A stretch of 64,000 nt of DNA, taken from assembly GCA_028287035.1 (NCBI GenBank), contig JAQBQL010000212.1, positions 20,118 to 84,117 on the forward strand, written 5' to 3'. A program made the translations under genes and the position numbers. Below the pieces are notes generated by a model. It was not told where the DNA came from and did no database searches. It saw only the letters and a program-made list of their open reading frames with translations. Shown one piece after another: positions 15,784-24,292 of this stretch; the first letter of the stretch is position 1, and each line of letters begins with the position of its first letter. Source of the stretch: Labilithrix sp. (GTDB lineage: Bacteria; Myxococcota; Polyangia; Polyangiales; Polyangiaceae).

Positions 15784-16434
15784 TTGGCCGCGAACAAACG
15801 TCCCCAACCCCCGAAGGGTCCCGAGCGGCCGATGCTGCGAACTTCTCACGGCGCGCCGCGCCCGAAAGGGAAGGGCGAGGCGCCGGAGAAGCCCGCACGT
15901 CCGCTGGCCAAGCCCGCGGCCAAGCGCCCGGCGGCCAGGACCACCAAGCGCGCGACGCTGCCTGGCGCAGCCCGCGAGGCGAAGGCAGAGAAGCCCGAGA
16001 AGGACGACCGCACCGAGGCCGCCCCGAAGAAGACCAAGGGCGCCGTCGTCCCGGGTGCGAGCAGCGCCGCGAGCGACGAGTCGCGCGAGATCGCGATCCA
16101 GGTCGCGATCGCCGGCCTCGACAAGAAGGCCTCCGCCCTCGAGGTCATCGACGTCGCCGGCCGCGTCGACTACGCCGACTTCCTCGTCCTCATGTCCGGC
16201 CGCAGCGATCGTCACGTGACGGCGCTCGCCAGTGGAATCGAGGACGCGCTCCGCAAGCGCGGCAAGCGCGCGCTCGCCGTCGAGGGCCTGCCGCACGCCA
16301 ACTGGGTGCTCATGGACTTCGGCGACGTGGTCGTCCACGTGTTCCAGGACGACGCCCGCTCCGCGTACGACATCGACGCGCTCTGGATGGACGCGCGGCG
16401 CGTGCCCGTCCCGATCACCGAACCGCCGGCCTGA
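15784..16434 (+). CDS. rsfS: Ribosome silencing factor RsfS with long basic N-terminal extension
   Basis: RsfS (YbeB/iojap family) binds ribosomal protein uL14 and blocks subunit joining when nutrients are low. The family domain occupies about residues 98-205 (IAGLDKKASALEVIDVAGRV, DYADFLVLMSGRSDRHV, NWVLMDFGDVVVHVF). The first about 95 residues are a Lys/Pro/Ala/Arg-rich, presumably disordered extension that typical 105-120 residue RsfS proteins lack. I use the TTG at 15784 because of the Shine-Dalgarno 5 bases upstream; initiation at ATG 15832 would shorten the extension by 16 residues. The usual neighbour nadD is absent here. Lys-rich tails often bind RNA, which would suit a ribosome factor, but that is inference. 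Confidence 0.9.
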   Translation: MAANKRPQPPKGPERPMLRTSHGAPRPKGKGEAPEKPARPLAKPAAKRPAARTTKRATLPGAAREAKAEKPEKDDRTEAAPKKTKGAVVPGASSAASDESREIAIQVAIAGLDKKASALEVIDVAGRVDYADFLVLMSGRSDRHVTALASGIEDALRKRGKRALAVEGLPHANWVLMDFGDVVVHVFQDDARSAYDIDALWMDARRVPVPITEPPA

Positions 16435-16448
16435 GCAGGAGGCCGAGC

Positions 16449-17930
16449 ATGACGCTGCCGGGTGGCCGGCGCTGCTCGCGTGCGGTCGCGGTCGGCGTGG
16501 CGGCGAGGGTCCTGCTCGCCGCGACGACCGCGCGCGCGCAGGCGGCCCCGTCCGCTGCCCACGACGACCAGGCCGTCGACGTCATGAATCTCCTGGCCGA
16601 CCACGGCCTTCACGACCTCGATGACGAGAGCTGGAACGCCTACGGCCAGCTCACGTACATCTCGAGCTGGAAGCTTCCGTTCCACGCGCCGTACACGAAC
16701 AAGAACGGCAGCACCAACTCGCTCCTCCCCGGGGCGGAGCGGAGCTTCACCGCGTCGTTCACGCTGTTCTTCGGCTTGCGTCTGTGGCGCGGCGGCGAGG
16801 CGTACTTCGTTCCCGAGGTGATCTCGGAGCGGCCGCTCTCCCAGCTCCGCGGCCTCGGCGGCTCGATCCAGAACTTCGAGCTCCAGAAGACCGGGGGCGA
16901 GACACCGCAGCTCTACCGCGCGCGAACGTTCCTCCGTCAGACGTTCGGGCTCGGCGGCACGCACGTCGCGAAGACGTCGGACCCGATGCAGCTGGGATCG
17001 ACCGTGGACAGCCGCCGCGTGGTGCTCACCGCCGGCAACTTCACGATCCTCGACGTCTTCGACCGGAACTCGGTGACGTGGGATCCGCGGCAGACGTTCT
17101 TCAACATGGCATTCATGACCCACTCCTCGTGGGATTTCCCGTCGGACGCGCGGGGCTACTCGTGGGGCGGCACCGCCGAGCTCTACTGGGATGACTGGGC
17201 GTTCCGCATCGGACGGATCACGCCGCCCCAGAATCCCAATCAGCTGCAGATCGATTTCCGGATCGACAAGCACTACGGCGACCAGTTCGAGCTGGAGCAC
17301 GATCACACGCTCGGCGGGCGCGCCGGGGCGGTCCGGCTACTCGCCTATCGTAACCGCGTCGTCTCCGGGCGCTTCGACGACGCGATCGCGGCGGTGAGGT
17401 CCGATCCCACGAAGAACGCCGCAGCCTGCACCGGCTACAACTACGGCTCCGCGAACACCACGGCGCCCGATCTCTGCTGGGTACGCAAGCCGACCGTGAA
17501 GGTGGGAATCGGAATCAGCCTCGAGCAACACGTCATCGCCGACGACATCGGCGTCTTCTTTCGCGGGATGTTCTCGGACGGACGGAGCGAGGTCGACGCC
17601 TTCAACCCGGCCGATCGATCCATGACCATCGGAGCGAGCGCGAAGGGCTCGACCTGGCACCGCCCCCTCGACGTCGCGGGCGTCGGGTACGGAATGGCCT
17701 GGATATCCGGCATTCACGGCGACTACCTCCGCATGGGCGGAGTCGACGGGTTCGTCGGTGACGGCGACCTGAAGCAGGCCCCCGAGACCGTCCTCGAGGC
17801 GTTCTACAGCGTGAGCCTGCTGAGGGCGCTCTGGCTCTCCGCCGACTACCAGCACATCGAGAATCCCGGCTTCAACGCGGACCGTGGCCCCGTCAACGTG
17901 TTCGGCGCGAGGGTCCATGCCGAGTTCTAG
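16449..17930 (+). CDS. OprB-type carbohydrate-selective outer-membrane porin
   Basis: This 493-residue protein has a signal peptide (ending near TARAQ), an acidic N-terminal strand region and then barrel sequence with the aromatic alternating pattern of porins, ending in Phe (VHAEF). The blocks ELYWDDWAFRIGRITPPQNP and YGDQFELEHDHTLGGRAGAV and the C-terminal SADYQHIENPGFNADRGPVN resemble carbohydrate porins of the OprB family, which diffuse sugars across the outer membrane. The ATG at 16449 is preceded by AGGAGG at 16437-16442, an excellent Shine-Dalgarno. It follows rsfS by 14 bp and overlaps the next barrel gene, so proA-rsfS-porin-barrel may form one unit. No sugar enzymes are adjacent, so the solute is unknown. 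Confidence 0.85.
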   Translation: MTLPGGRRCSRAVAVGVAARVLLAATTARAQAAPSAAHDDQAVDVMNLLADHGLHDLDDESWNAYGQLTYISSWKLPFHAPYTNKNGSTNSLLPGAERSFTASFTLFFGLRLWRGGEAYFVPEVISERPLSQLRGLGGSIQNFELQKTGGETPQLYRARTFLRQTFGLGGTHVAKTSDPMQLGSTVDSRRVVLTAGNFTILDVFDRNSVTWDPRQTFFNMAFMTHSSWDFPSDARGYSWGGTAELYWDDWAFRIGRITPPQNPNQLQIDFRIDKHYGDQFELEHDHTLGGRAGAVRLLAYRNRVVSGRFDDAIAAVRSDPTKNAAACTGYNYGSANTTAPDLCWVRKPTVKVGIGISLEQHVIADDIGVFFRGMFSDGRSEVDAFNPADRSMTIGASAKGSTWHRPLDVAGVGYGMAWISGIHGDYLRMGGVDGFVGDGDLKQAPETVLEAFYSVSLLRALWLSADYQHIENPGFNADRGPVNVFGARVHAEF

Positions 17931-18903
17931 CTGGCGCGTCGCCTGCCTCGCCGCGCTCCTCGTCACCGCTGCGGGCTCGCGCGCCGAGGCCCAGCAGCAG
18001 GCTCGCGGGTTCGGCGTCGAACGTCTCTATCCGTCCGCGCCCGGCGGCGGATGGGTGGTGATGGACGCGCTCGACATGCGCGGCGATCCCGGCGGCGTCG
18101 TCGGGCTGTCGCTCGGCTACGCGCATGTTCCGCTGCGGGTCGTCGATCGTAATGGCGATTCCCGCCTCACGGTCGTCTCCGCGCAGGCGAGCGCGGACTT
18201 CGGATTCGCGGCGACCTACGACCGCTGGCGCGTATATCTGAACCTGGATATGCCACTCGGGCGGAGCGGCAGCAGCGGCGTCGTCTCTGGCTACCAGCTC
18301 ACCGGACCCTCCACGACGCTCGGGAGCAATCCGGACGTCCTCACCGATCCGCGGATCGGGTTCGACGCGCGGATCCTCGGCGAGGCCGGGAGCGCGCTGC
18401 GGGTCGGCGCCGGCGCGCAGCTCTTCGTGCCGAGCGGCAATCGCGCCGACTACGACACCGATGACACGTATCGCGCGATGGCGCGCCTCCTCGTGGCGGG
18501 CGATATCGGTCGCTTCACCTATGCCGGACACCTCGGAGCCCACGTTCGCCCGCTCGACGATTCACCGGCGCCGGGCAGCCCGCGCGGGACCGAGATGCTG
18601 TTCGGAGCAGCGGCCGGCGTGCGGCTCCTGCCCTGCGGCAGCTGCGGGACCGCGCTCATCGTTGGCCCCGAGATCTACGGGGCGACGGCGTTCCGATCGT
18701 TCCTGGGGACGAACACCACTGCGCTCGAAGGGCTCCTCGGGGCGCGCCTCGAAGGGACGGCCGACGACGGACCGCAGGTGCGTGTGAAGCTCGGCACCGG
18801 GGTCGGCATCAATCACCACTTCGGGGCTGCGGAGTGGCGATTCGTGCTCGGCATCGAGCTGTTCGACCATCACCGCAAGACGCGGGCCCCCGAGCCCCTC
18901 TGA
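17917..18903 (+). CDS. Outer-membrane beta-barrel resembling the myxobacterial OmpA N-domain, lacking the OmpA C-domain
   Basis: This protein has 328 residues from the ATG at 17917, which has GCGAGGG just upstream and overlaps the porin stop by 14 bp. After a signal peptide (near SRAEAQ) the sequence GFGVERLYPSAPGGGWVVMD resembles the opening of barrel domains that in many myxobacterial OmpA-family proteins precede a peptidoglycan-binding OmpA domain. Here the protein stops after the barrel; the NxxLSxxRAxxV peptidoglycan motif is missing. Two cysteines (CGSCG) lie in a probable loop. A longer reading from 17884 would add 11 residues before the signal and is less likely. Function: structural or diffusion barrel, inferred. 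Confidence 0.75.
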   Translation: MPSSSWRVACLAALLVTAAGSRAEAQQQARGFGVERLYPSAPGGGWVVMDALDMRGDPGGVVGLSLGYAHVPLRVVDRNGDSRLTVVSAQASADFGFAATYDRWRVYLNLDMPLGRSGSSGVVSGYQLTGPSTTLGSNPDVLTDPRIGFDARILGEAGSALRVGAGAQLFVPSGNRADYDTDDTYRAMARLLVAGDIGRFTYAGHLGAHVRPLDDSPAPGSPRGTEMLFGAAAGVRLLPCGSCGTALIVGPEIYGATAFRSFLGTNTTALEGLLGARLEGTADDGPQVRVKLGTGVGINHHFGAAEWRFVLGIELFDHHRKTRAPEPL

Positions 18904-18909
18904 TCGCCG

Positions 18910-19749
18910 TCAGTCCGACGGCGCGGGCTCGTCCCGGCGCTTGGCGACGAGGAACGACAGACCGACGCTCAGGAAGTAGAGGGCGATGAGCGCCGAGGCC
19001 ACGATGAACTGGCTCGACATCTCGGGGCCGGGCGTGATGAACGCGCCGATGACGAACGCGCTGATCACCGCCCAGCGGCTGAACCGCACGAGCTGCATCG
19101 GCGTGACGATGCCGGCCAGCGCCAGGAACGAGATGAACAGCGGCAGCTCGAAGATGAACCCGAATGCGAGGAGCATCCGCGTCGCGAAGTCGAGGTAGCC
19201 CTCCATCGTGTTGCGGCTCATCAGCACGAGCCCGCCCGGGTCGCCGACCTGGCCGTGGAGCGAGAGCGAGAAGCTCCAGAACGACGGGAAGAATGCGTAG
19301 TAACAGAACGCGATTCCCATCGCGAAGAGCGAGGTCGAGAAGAGGACGAACGGGATGATGTACCGCTTCTCGCGCGAGTAGAGGCCGGGGCTGATGAACG
19401 ACCACAGCTGGTAGAAGATGACCGGCGCGGCGAGCACGACGCCGCCCGTCAGCGCGAGCTGCATGTAGTTCACGAACGCGTCGATCGGCGCGAGCGTCTG
19501 CAGCTCGACCGGCACGTTCGGATAGCGGACCTTCCACGCGGCCTCGAACGGACGACCGATCCAGTCGAGCAGCCGTTCCTTGTACGTCCAGCACAGGATG
19601 GCGCCGGCGAGGAGAGCGATGCCGGCCCGGACGACGCGCTTGCGGAGCTCCCCGAGGTGCTCCCAGATCGTCATCTTGATGTCGTCTTCGGGGTCCACGT
19701 GCGAGAGCTCCTCGTCGGGCTCCGTCGCCGGCTTCAGGTTCGCTGCCAT
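18910..19749 (-). CDS. tatC: Sec-independent (Tat) translocase subunit TatC
   Basis: TatC is the receptor of the twin-arginine translocase and moves folded proteins across the inner membrane. The 279-residue protein has six predicted helices and the family motifs WEHLGELRKRVVRAG at the N-terminus and FSRWAVISAFVIGAFITPGPEMSSQ in the C-terminal part. It carries an N-terminal cytoplasmic extension rich in acidic residues. Its ATG overlaps the tatB stop (TGATG at 19747-19751), so the two are translationally coupled. No tatA follows; that subunit must be encoded elsewhere. The gene converges on the barrel gene with 6 bp between stop codons. Confidence 0.95.
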   Translation of the reverse strand: MAANLKPATEPDEELSHVDPEDDIKMTIWEHLGELRKRVVRAGIALLAGAILCWTYKERLLDWIGRPFEAAWKVRYPNVPVELQTLAPIDAFVNYMQLALTGGVVLAAPVIFYQLWSFISPGLYSREKRYIIPFVLFSTSLFAMGIAFCYYAFFPSFWSFSLSLHGQVGDPGGLVLMSRNTMEGYLDFATRMLLAFGFIFELPLFISFLALAGIVTPMQLVRFSRWAVISAFVIGAFITPGPEMSSQFIVASALIALYFLSVGLSFLVAKRRDEPAPSD

Positions 19750-20393
19750 CAGGTGGGTTCCGTCTGCGCGGTCTCTTCGGCGGGCTCGGTCACGTGGGGG
19801 GCGACGGCTTCGGCGGGCTGGTCCTCCGCGGGCTGCGCCTCGGTCGGGACGCCGTGCTCGTCGTGGTCACCGTGCTCGTCCACGAACGACGGGGCGGGGG
19901 GCGGCTCGGGGACGATGCCGTCTGGATCGCCCAGCACGTAGAGCGGGTCGCGCGCGAGCGGAGCCTTCGGCAGGCCGTCGGCGTAGACGATCGCGTTGTC
20001 GGGCAGCGCGCCGTAGGCGTCGGCGCCGTCGCGCGGGTACTCGCGGTCCCGCACCACGAAGAAGCCGTCGCGGTAGGCCGGCTGGGCATTCGTGGCGCCC
20101 TGACCCACCGGACCGGCGATGGCCGCCGCCGCGGTGGCGGAGGTGATCGACCGCTGCACGTTGTCGAGCTCGCCCCGGGCGAGCTTCCGGATCTCGGCGA
20201 TGTCGTCGGCGAGGCCCTCGGTCCGGAGCGCCTCGTCGATGCCGCTCTGCGCCCGGAGGTCGGCCGCCATGCGACGCAGCTTCCCCGCGTACTGCCCGAG
20301 CTTGCGCAGCATCTTGGGCAGATCCTTCGGACCGATGACGACCAGCGCCACCACGATCACGACGATGAGCTCCGAAAGACTGAACCCGAACAC
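19749..20393 (-). CDS. tatB: Tat translocase subunit TatB with long acidic C-terminal tail
   Basis: TatB passes folded twin-arginine substrates to TatC. From the GTG at 20393 the protein has 214 residues. It opens VFGFSLSELIVVIVVALVVI and continues with GPKDLPKMLRKLGQYAGKLRR, the single TM helix with the Glu of TatB, the Gly-Pro hinge and the amphipathic helix. After residue about 95 it runs into an unusual tail rich in Asp, Glu, Pro, Ala and His that is probably disordered and makes it longer than the usual 90-170 residues. The start is supported by position and a TACCCT box 8 bases upstream; the open frame continues further upstream antisense to rlmN and the FadL genes, which is shadow. Overlaps tatC by one base. 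Confidence 0.9.
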   Translation of the reverse strand: MFGFSLSELIVVIVVALVVIGPKDLPKMLRKLGQYAGKLRRMAADLRAQSGIDEALRTEGLADDIAEIRKLARGELDNVQRSITSATAAAAIAGPVGQGATNAQPAYRDGFFVVRDREYPRDGADAYGALPDNAIVYADGLPKAPLARDPLYVLGDPDGIVPEPPPAPSFVDEHGDHDEHGVPTEAQPAEDQPAEAVAPHVTEPAEETAQTEPT

Positions 20394-20401
20394 CGGGACC
20401 G

Positions 20402-20407
20402 AGGGTA
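20402..20407 (-). promoter_or_regulatory. Putative -10 box TACCCT before tatB-tatC
   Basis: TACCCT reads leftward with 8 bases to the GTG at 20393. It helps to choose this GTG among several possible starts in a very long open frame. Confidence 0.4.
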
Positions 20408-20456
20408 CCACAACCTGACAGCGGTTCCGGGCTCTGCTACGAGGCACCGTCCAAAG

Positions 20457-21530
20457 ATGGGCCTCTTCCTCCAGGGCGTCACCGCCCGCGACCTCTGCGC
20501 TGCGCTCGCCGCGCAAGGCACGACCCTGGACCCCCAGGACGCGCGCCGCATCATCGCGCAGGTGCACCGCGACGAGGACCCGCGCACGCCGAGCTCGGGG
20601 ATCCGGAAGAGCGCCCGTGACGCGGTCGTTGCGGCCGCGACCATCCCCGTCCTCGAGGTGGTGAGCGAGCGGTCGAGCCAGGTCGACCCCTTCGTCAAGT
20701 ACGCGCTCCGCACCGCCGACGGGCACGTCGTCGAGACCGTCCGCATCCCGCTGGAGGTTCCGGGCCGCTTCTCGGTGTGCGTCAGCTCGCAGGTCGGCTG
20801 CGCGCTCGCGTGTGCGTTCTGCGCCACCGGCCGCATGGGCCTCACGCGCAACCTCGAGACGTGGGAGATCGTCGAGCAGGTGCGCGAGGTGCGCCGGCGC
20901 AGCGATGGCTGCCGCGTGCACGGCGTCGTCTTCCAGGGCATGGGCGAGCCGATGGCGAACCTCGATCGCGTGCTCGCGGCCATCCGCGTGCTCACCGATC
21001 CTAGCGCGCAGGCGATCGACACCCGCAACATCACGGTCTGCACGTCGGGCCTCCCGGCGGGCATCCGGCGCCTCGCCGAGGAAGCGCCGAAGGTGCGCCT
21101 CGGGCTCTCTCTCGGCTCGGCGCGGCCGGCGGTCCGGCGTTCGCTGATGCCGATCGATCGCGCGCACGGCCTCCAGGCGGACGTGATCGACGCGGCCGCC
21201 GAGCACGTGGCGCGCACCGGCCTCGCGCCGCTCTGGGCGGTCACCCTGCTCGCGGGCGTCAACGACACGCTCGAGGACGCGATCGCGCTCGCCGACCTCG
21301 TGGTGGTCTTCCGCGCCCGCACCGGGGCGAGCCCGCGCCTCAGCGTGATCCCGTACAACCCGATCGACGTGGGACCCGCCGGGGAGAGCGATCCCTTCGC
21401 CCGCACCAGCGACGACCGCGAGGCAGCCTTCCGCGACGCCCTCCGCACCCGCGGGGTCTTCACGCATCGCCGCTACAGCGGCGGGTCCGACGTGGCCGCG
21501 GCCTGCGGGCAGCTCGCCGCGCGCGTGTGA
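20457..21530 (+). CDS. rlmN: RlmN-family radical SAM 23S rRNA (adenine-C2) methyltransferase
   Basis: RlmN methylates C2 of A2503 in 23S rRNA (and A37 in some tRNAs) by a radical SAM mechanism. The 357-residue protein has the 4Fe-4S triad CALACAFC (Cys115, Cys119, Cys122), a GMGEP SAM motif and the C-terminal methyl-carrier cysteine in AAACGQL (Cys350). Some central blocks are divergent: ITVCTSGLPAGI and LGLSLGSARPAVRRSLMPID replace the more usual STVG and LAVSLHA forms. It could thus be a second RlmN/Cfr-like paralogue rather than the housekeeping enzyme. The ATG at 20457 has no Shine-Dalgarno sequence. It is divergent from tatB and followed by the FadL genes. Confidence 0.87.
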   Translation: MGLFLQGVTARDLCAALAAQGTTLDPQDARRIIAQVHRDEDPRTPSSGIRKSARDAVVAAATIPVLEVVSERSSQVDPFVKYALRTADGHVVETVRIPLEVPGRFSVCVSSQVGCALACAFCATGRMGLTRNLETWEIVEQVREVRRRSDGCRVHGVVFQGMGEPMANLDRVLAAIRVLTDPSAQAIDTRNITVCTSGLPAGIRRLAEEAPKVRLGLSLGSARPAVRRSLMPIDRAHGLQADVIDAAAEHVARTGLAPLWAVTLLAGVNDTLEDAIALADLVVVFRARTGASPRLSVIPYNPIDVGPAGESDPFARTSDDREAAFRDALRTRGVFTHRRYSGGSDVAAACGQLAARV

Positions 21531-21566
21531 GCTCGGCCCGGCGGTGACTCGTGCTATCCCCGGGCC

Positions 21567-22931
21567 ATGCCGGGGGCCTTTCCGCGAGCGAGGACCGCGC
21601 TGCACGCCGCGCTCGCGTGCGGCCTCACGTGGCTCGGCGCGAGCGACGCGGCGGCCTCCCCCGAGGACCTCTTCGGGTACGGCGCGCGAACGAGCGCTAT
21701 GGGCGCGACCGGCGCGGCGCATGCGAGCGGGTACGAGGCCGCGTATCACAACCCGGCGCTCGCCTCGCGGCTGCCCGCTCCGAAGCTGACGCTCGGCTTC
21801 ACCGGCGGCCTCATGCGCCTCGAAGCGCGCGGGGAGGAGCAGCCCGGGCGCGTCCCGGCGTCGCCCATCACCGGGACGACGATCGGCGCCGAGCTGCCGG
21901 TCCCGCTCGGGGGCGTGCTCCGCGACCGCATCGGCGTCGCGCTGGCCTTCTACGAGCCGACCCGCGTGGTGGTCCGCGGGCGCGTCCTCTATCCCGAGAA
22001 GACGCAGTTTCCGATGCTCGACACGCGCGCCCAGTCGCTCATGATCCGCGCGGCGGTGGGCGTCGACGTGGGGTACGGCATCCGCATCGGAGCCGGCTTC
22101 GCGGCGCTCGCCGAGGTCGTCGGAGCGGTGGTCGCGGCGACCGATGCCACCGGCCGCGTCGGGACGCGCGTCGAGGATCAGCTCGTCGCCACGTACGCGC
22201 CGACCGTCGGCGTCACGTACGACCTGCCGCTCCACCGGCGCGAGATCTGGCGCGTCGGCGCGACGTACCGAGGCACCCTCGACGCGCGGCTGCTCATCGT
22301 GATCGACGCCTCGAAGCTGAGCTCGCTGCCGATCCCGCTCCTGAACATCTCGGGGGTCGCGCAATACGACCCGGCCCAGGTGGCGCTCGAGGTGGCGCGG
22401 ATCGACGAGGCCGCGAGGAGCGTGCTCGCCCTGCAGGTCGTCTACAAGCGGTGGAGCCGCTTCCCCGGCCTGCTCGAGCCCACCATCGTCTGCGCGGACG
22501 GCGGCGCGGGCGCGTGCGGGCTCACGCCGGTGACGATCGACTGGAAGGACACGTTCGTCGTGCGGGCCGGCGCCGACCAGGGCTTCGAGGTCGCCTCCGG
22601 CGCCATCCTGCATGCCCGCGCCGGCGTGTTCTTCGAGAGCACCCCGCTCCCGCGCGACCTGCCCGGGTCCGAGGCCTACGACGCGTCGGTGAAGGGCGTC
22701 GCCTCGGTGCCCACGCGCTACTTCGACGCCGATCGTCTTGCCCTCACCCTGGGCACCGGGCTCGTCCTGTCGAAGCCGCTGCCCCCCGTCGAGCTGGATC
22801 TGTTCGCGCAGTACCACTTCCTCCTGCCGCGCACGGTGACGAGCGAGGACGCGAGCGGCGCGCTCCTGAGCCGCGGCGAGGCCTCCGGGCACATCGTGCT
22901 CTTCGGGCTGACCGCGGGGGTACGGTTCTGA
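21567..22931 (+). CDS. FadL/OMPP1-family outer-membrane transporter, first of a tandem pair
   Basis: FadL-type barrels let long-chain fatty acids or hydrophobic compounds enter through the outer membrane. This 454-residue protein has a signal peptide (near SDAAAS), then the typical N-terminal hatch sequence YGARTSAMGATGAAHASGYEAAYHNPA, related to the FGARAxGMGGA..AxxxDxSAxYYNPA pattern. Barrel strands follow and the protein ends in AGVRF, with C-terminal Phe. One Cys pair (CADGGAGAC) may close a loop. The start ATG at 21567 is preceded by TATCCC with 6 bases between. The stop TGA overlaps the ATG of the next barrel gene (TGATG). An acyl-CoA dehydrogenase lies 5 kb away, but nothing here shows the solute. 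Confidence 0.85.
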   Translation: MPGAFPRARTALHAALACGLTWLGASDAAASPEDLFGYGARTSAMGATGAAHASGYEAAYHNPALASRLPAPKLTLGFTGGLMRLEARGEEQPGRVPASPITGTTIGAELPVPLGGVLRDRIGVALAFYEPTRVVVRGRVLYPEKTQFPMLDTRAQSLMIRAAVGVDVGYGIRIGAGFAALAEVVGAVVAATDATGRVGTRVEDQLVATYAPTVGVTYDLPLHRREIWRVGATYRGTLDARLLIVIDASKLSSLPIPLLNISGVAQYDPAQVALEVARIDEAARSVLALQVVYKRWSRFPGLLEPTIVCADGGAGACGLTPVTIDWKDTFVVRAGADQGFEVASGAILHARAGVFFESTPLPRDLPGSEAYDASVKGVASVPTRYFDADRLALTLGTGLVLSKPLPPVELDLFAQYHFLLPRTVTSEDASGALLSRGEASGHIVLFGLTAGVRF

Positions 22932-24292
22932 TGCGGTCGTCAGCCGTCGTTGCCGCGGTCGGGGTGCTCGGCGCCGTTGCGTTCGCATCGCGCGACGGCC
23001 GCGCCAATCCGCCCGACACGTACGGCTTCGGCTCGCGCGAGACGGCAATGGGCAACGCGGCCGCCGCCGAGACGCGCGGCTTCGCGGCGAGCTACTACAA
23101 CCCGGCCGCGCTCGCCCGTTCGAGGGGCCTCGAGCTGTCGATTGGCTACTTCCGGGCCGAGCACCACCTGTCGACCAATGGCCACGACAATGCCGTCGAT
23201 CCGGTGAAGGGCATCAACGCCGGAATCGTCGCGCCCGGGAAGATCGTGGGCATTCCCTTCGCGTTCGGCCTCGCCCTGCACCTGCCGGACGACCGCGTGT
23301 CGCGCGTCCGCGCGCTTCGTCAGGAGCAGCCGCGCTGGGAGCTCTACGACAACCGCAACCAGCGCCTGTACCTGGCCGCCAACGTCGCGATCCAGCCGCT
23401 GCCCTGGCTCTCGATCGGCGGCGGCGTGACGTTCATGGCGTCGACGCGCGGCCAGCTCGACATCTCGGGCGCCGCCAACGTGCTCCAGCCGGACTCGTCG
23501 CAGCTCCGGCACGAGGTCGACGCCGACGTGGCGGCCGTCCGCTATCCGCAGGCAGGGATGCGCGTCGAGCTGTCGAAGGCGGTCGCGCTCGCCGCCGTGT
23601 ACCGCGGCGAGTTCCAGCTCGGGCTCGACCTGCACGCCCACCTCCAGGGAGACATCACCGGGTTCACCACGGCGCTCTACGATCTGGAGACGCACAGCGT
23701 GAACAACTTCCTCCCGCAGCAGGTCGTCCTCGGCGGGTCGTGGCAGCTCGGCAAGGACGTGCGCGCCGCGTTCGATGCCACGTGGATCGACTGGTCCGCG
23801 TACGTGCCGCCCGTCGCCGAGCTCGACGTGGTGCTCGACATTCCGCCGCCCGCCGGAGGCTGGCCGGCCGGCATCACTCCGCCCGCATCGCCCGCCAAGA
23901 CGCGCATCCTTCCGCTCCGGATGCACGACCGCATCGTCCCCCACCTCGGCGTCGAGTGGCACGCGTACGGGGGCCGCCGCCTCGACGGGTTCCTCCGCGC
24001 CGGATACGAGTACATGACCTCGCCCATCGAGGCGCAGACCGGCCTCACCAACTACATCGATCGCGACCGGCACACGGTCTCGCTCGGGCTCGGCGGGGCG
24101 GCGCACGACTTGACTACGGTGCTGCCGGCGACCGTGACGCTCGACGTGCACGCCGCGCTCGGCGTGATCGTCACCGAGACGACGCGGAAGGCGAGCCCCG
24201 CCGACTTCGTTGGTGACTACACGGCGGGAGGCACGATCGTGAACGTGGGCGCGACGCTCGGCGTGGCCTTCGACGGCTGGGGAGCGCCATGA
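22931..24292 (+). CDS. FadL/OMPP1-family outer-membrane transporter, second of the pair
   Basis: This 453-residue paralogue of the preceding gene has a signal peptide (near DGRANP), hatch motif YGFGSRETAMGNAAAAETRG and NPAALA, barrel sequence and an N-proximal extracellular segment closer to canonical FadL (ASYYNPAALARSRGLELSIG). The start codon overlaps the upstream stop by one base and the stop overlaps the next ATG by four (ATGA), so three genes are translationally chained. The two barrels differ enough that they probably carry different ligands or form a hetero-pair. The substrate is unassigned. Confidence 0.85.
   Translation: MRSSAVVAAVGVLGAVAFASRDGRANPPDTYGFGSRETAMGNAAAAETRGFAASYYNPAALARSRGLELSIGYFRAEHHLSTNGHDNAVDPVKGINAGIVAPGKIVGIPFAFGLALHLPDDRVSRVRALRQEQPRWELYDNRNQRLYLAANVAIQPLPWLSIGGGVTFMASTRGQLDISGAANVLQPDSSQLRHEVDADVAAVRYPQAGMRVELSKAVALAAVYRGEFQLGLDLHAHLQGDITGFTTALYDLETHSVNNFLPQQVVLGGSWQLGKDVRAAFDATWIDWSAYVPPVAELDVVLDIPPPAGGWPAGITPPASPAKTRILPLRMHDRIVPHLGVEWHAYGGRRLDGFLRAGYEYMTSPIEAQTGLTNYIDRDRHTVSLGLGGAAHDLTTVLPATVTLDVHAALGVIVTETTRKASPADFVGDYTAGGTIVNVGATLGVAFDGWGAP

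Noticed and set aside
20394..23048. Upstream extension of the tatB reading frame over rlmN and FadL genes
   Set aside because: Only the last 214 residues resemble TatB; the remainder is antisense to two well-supported genes.
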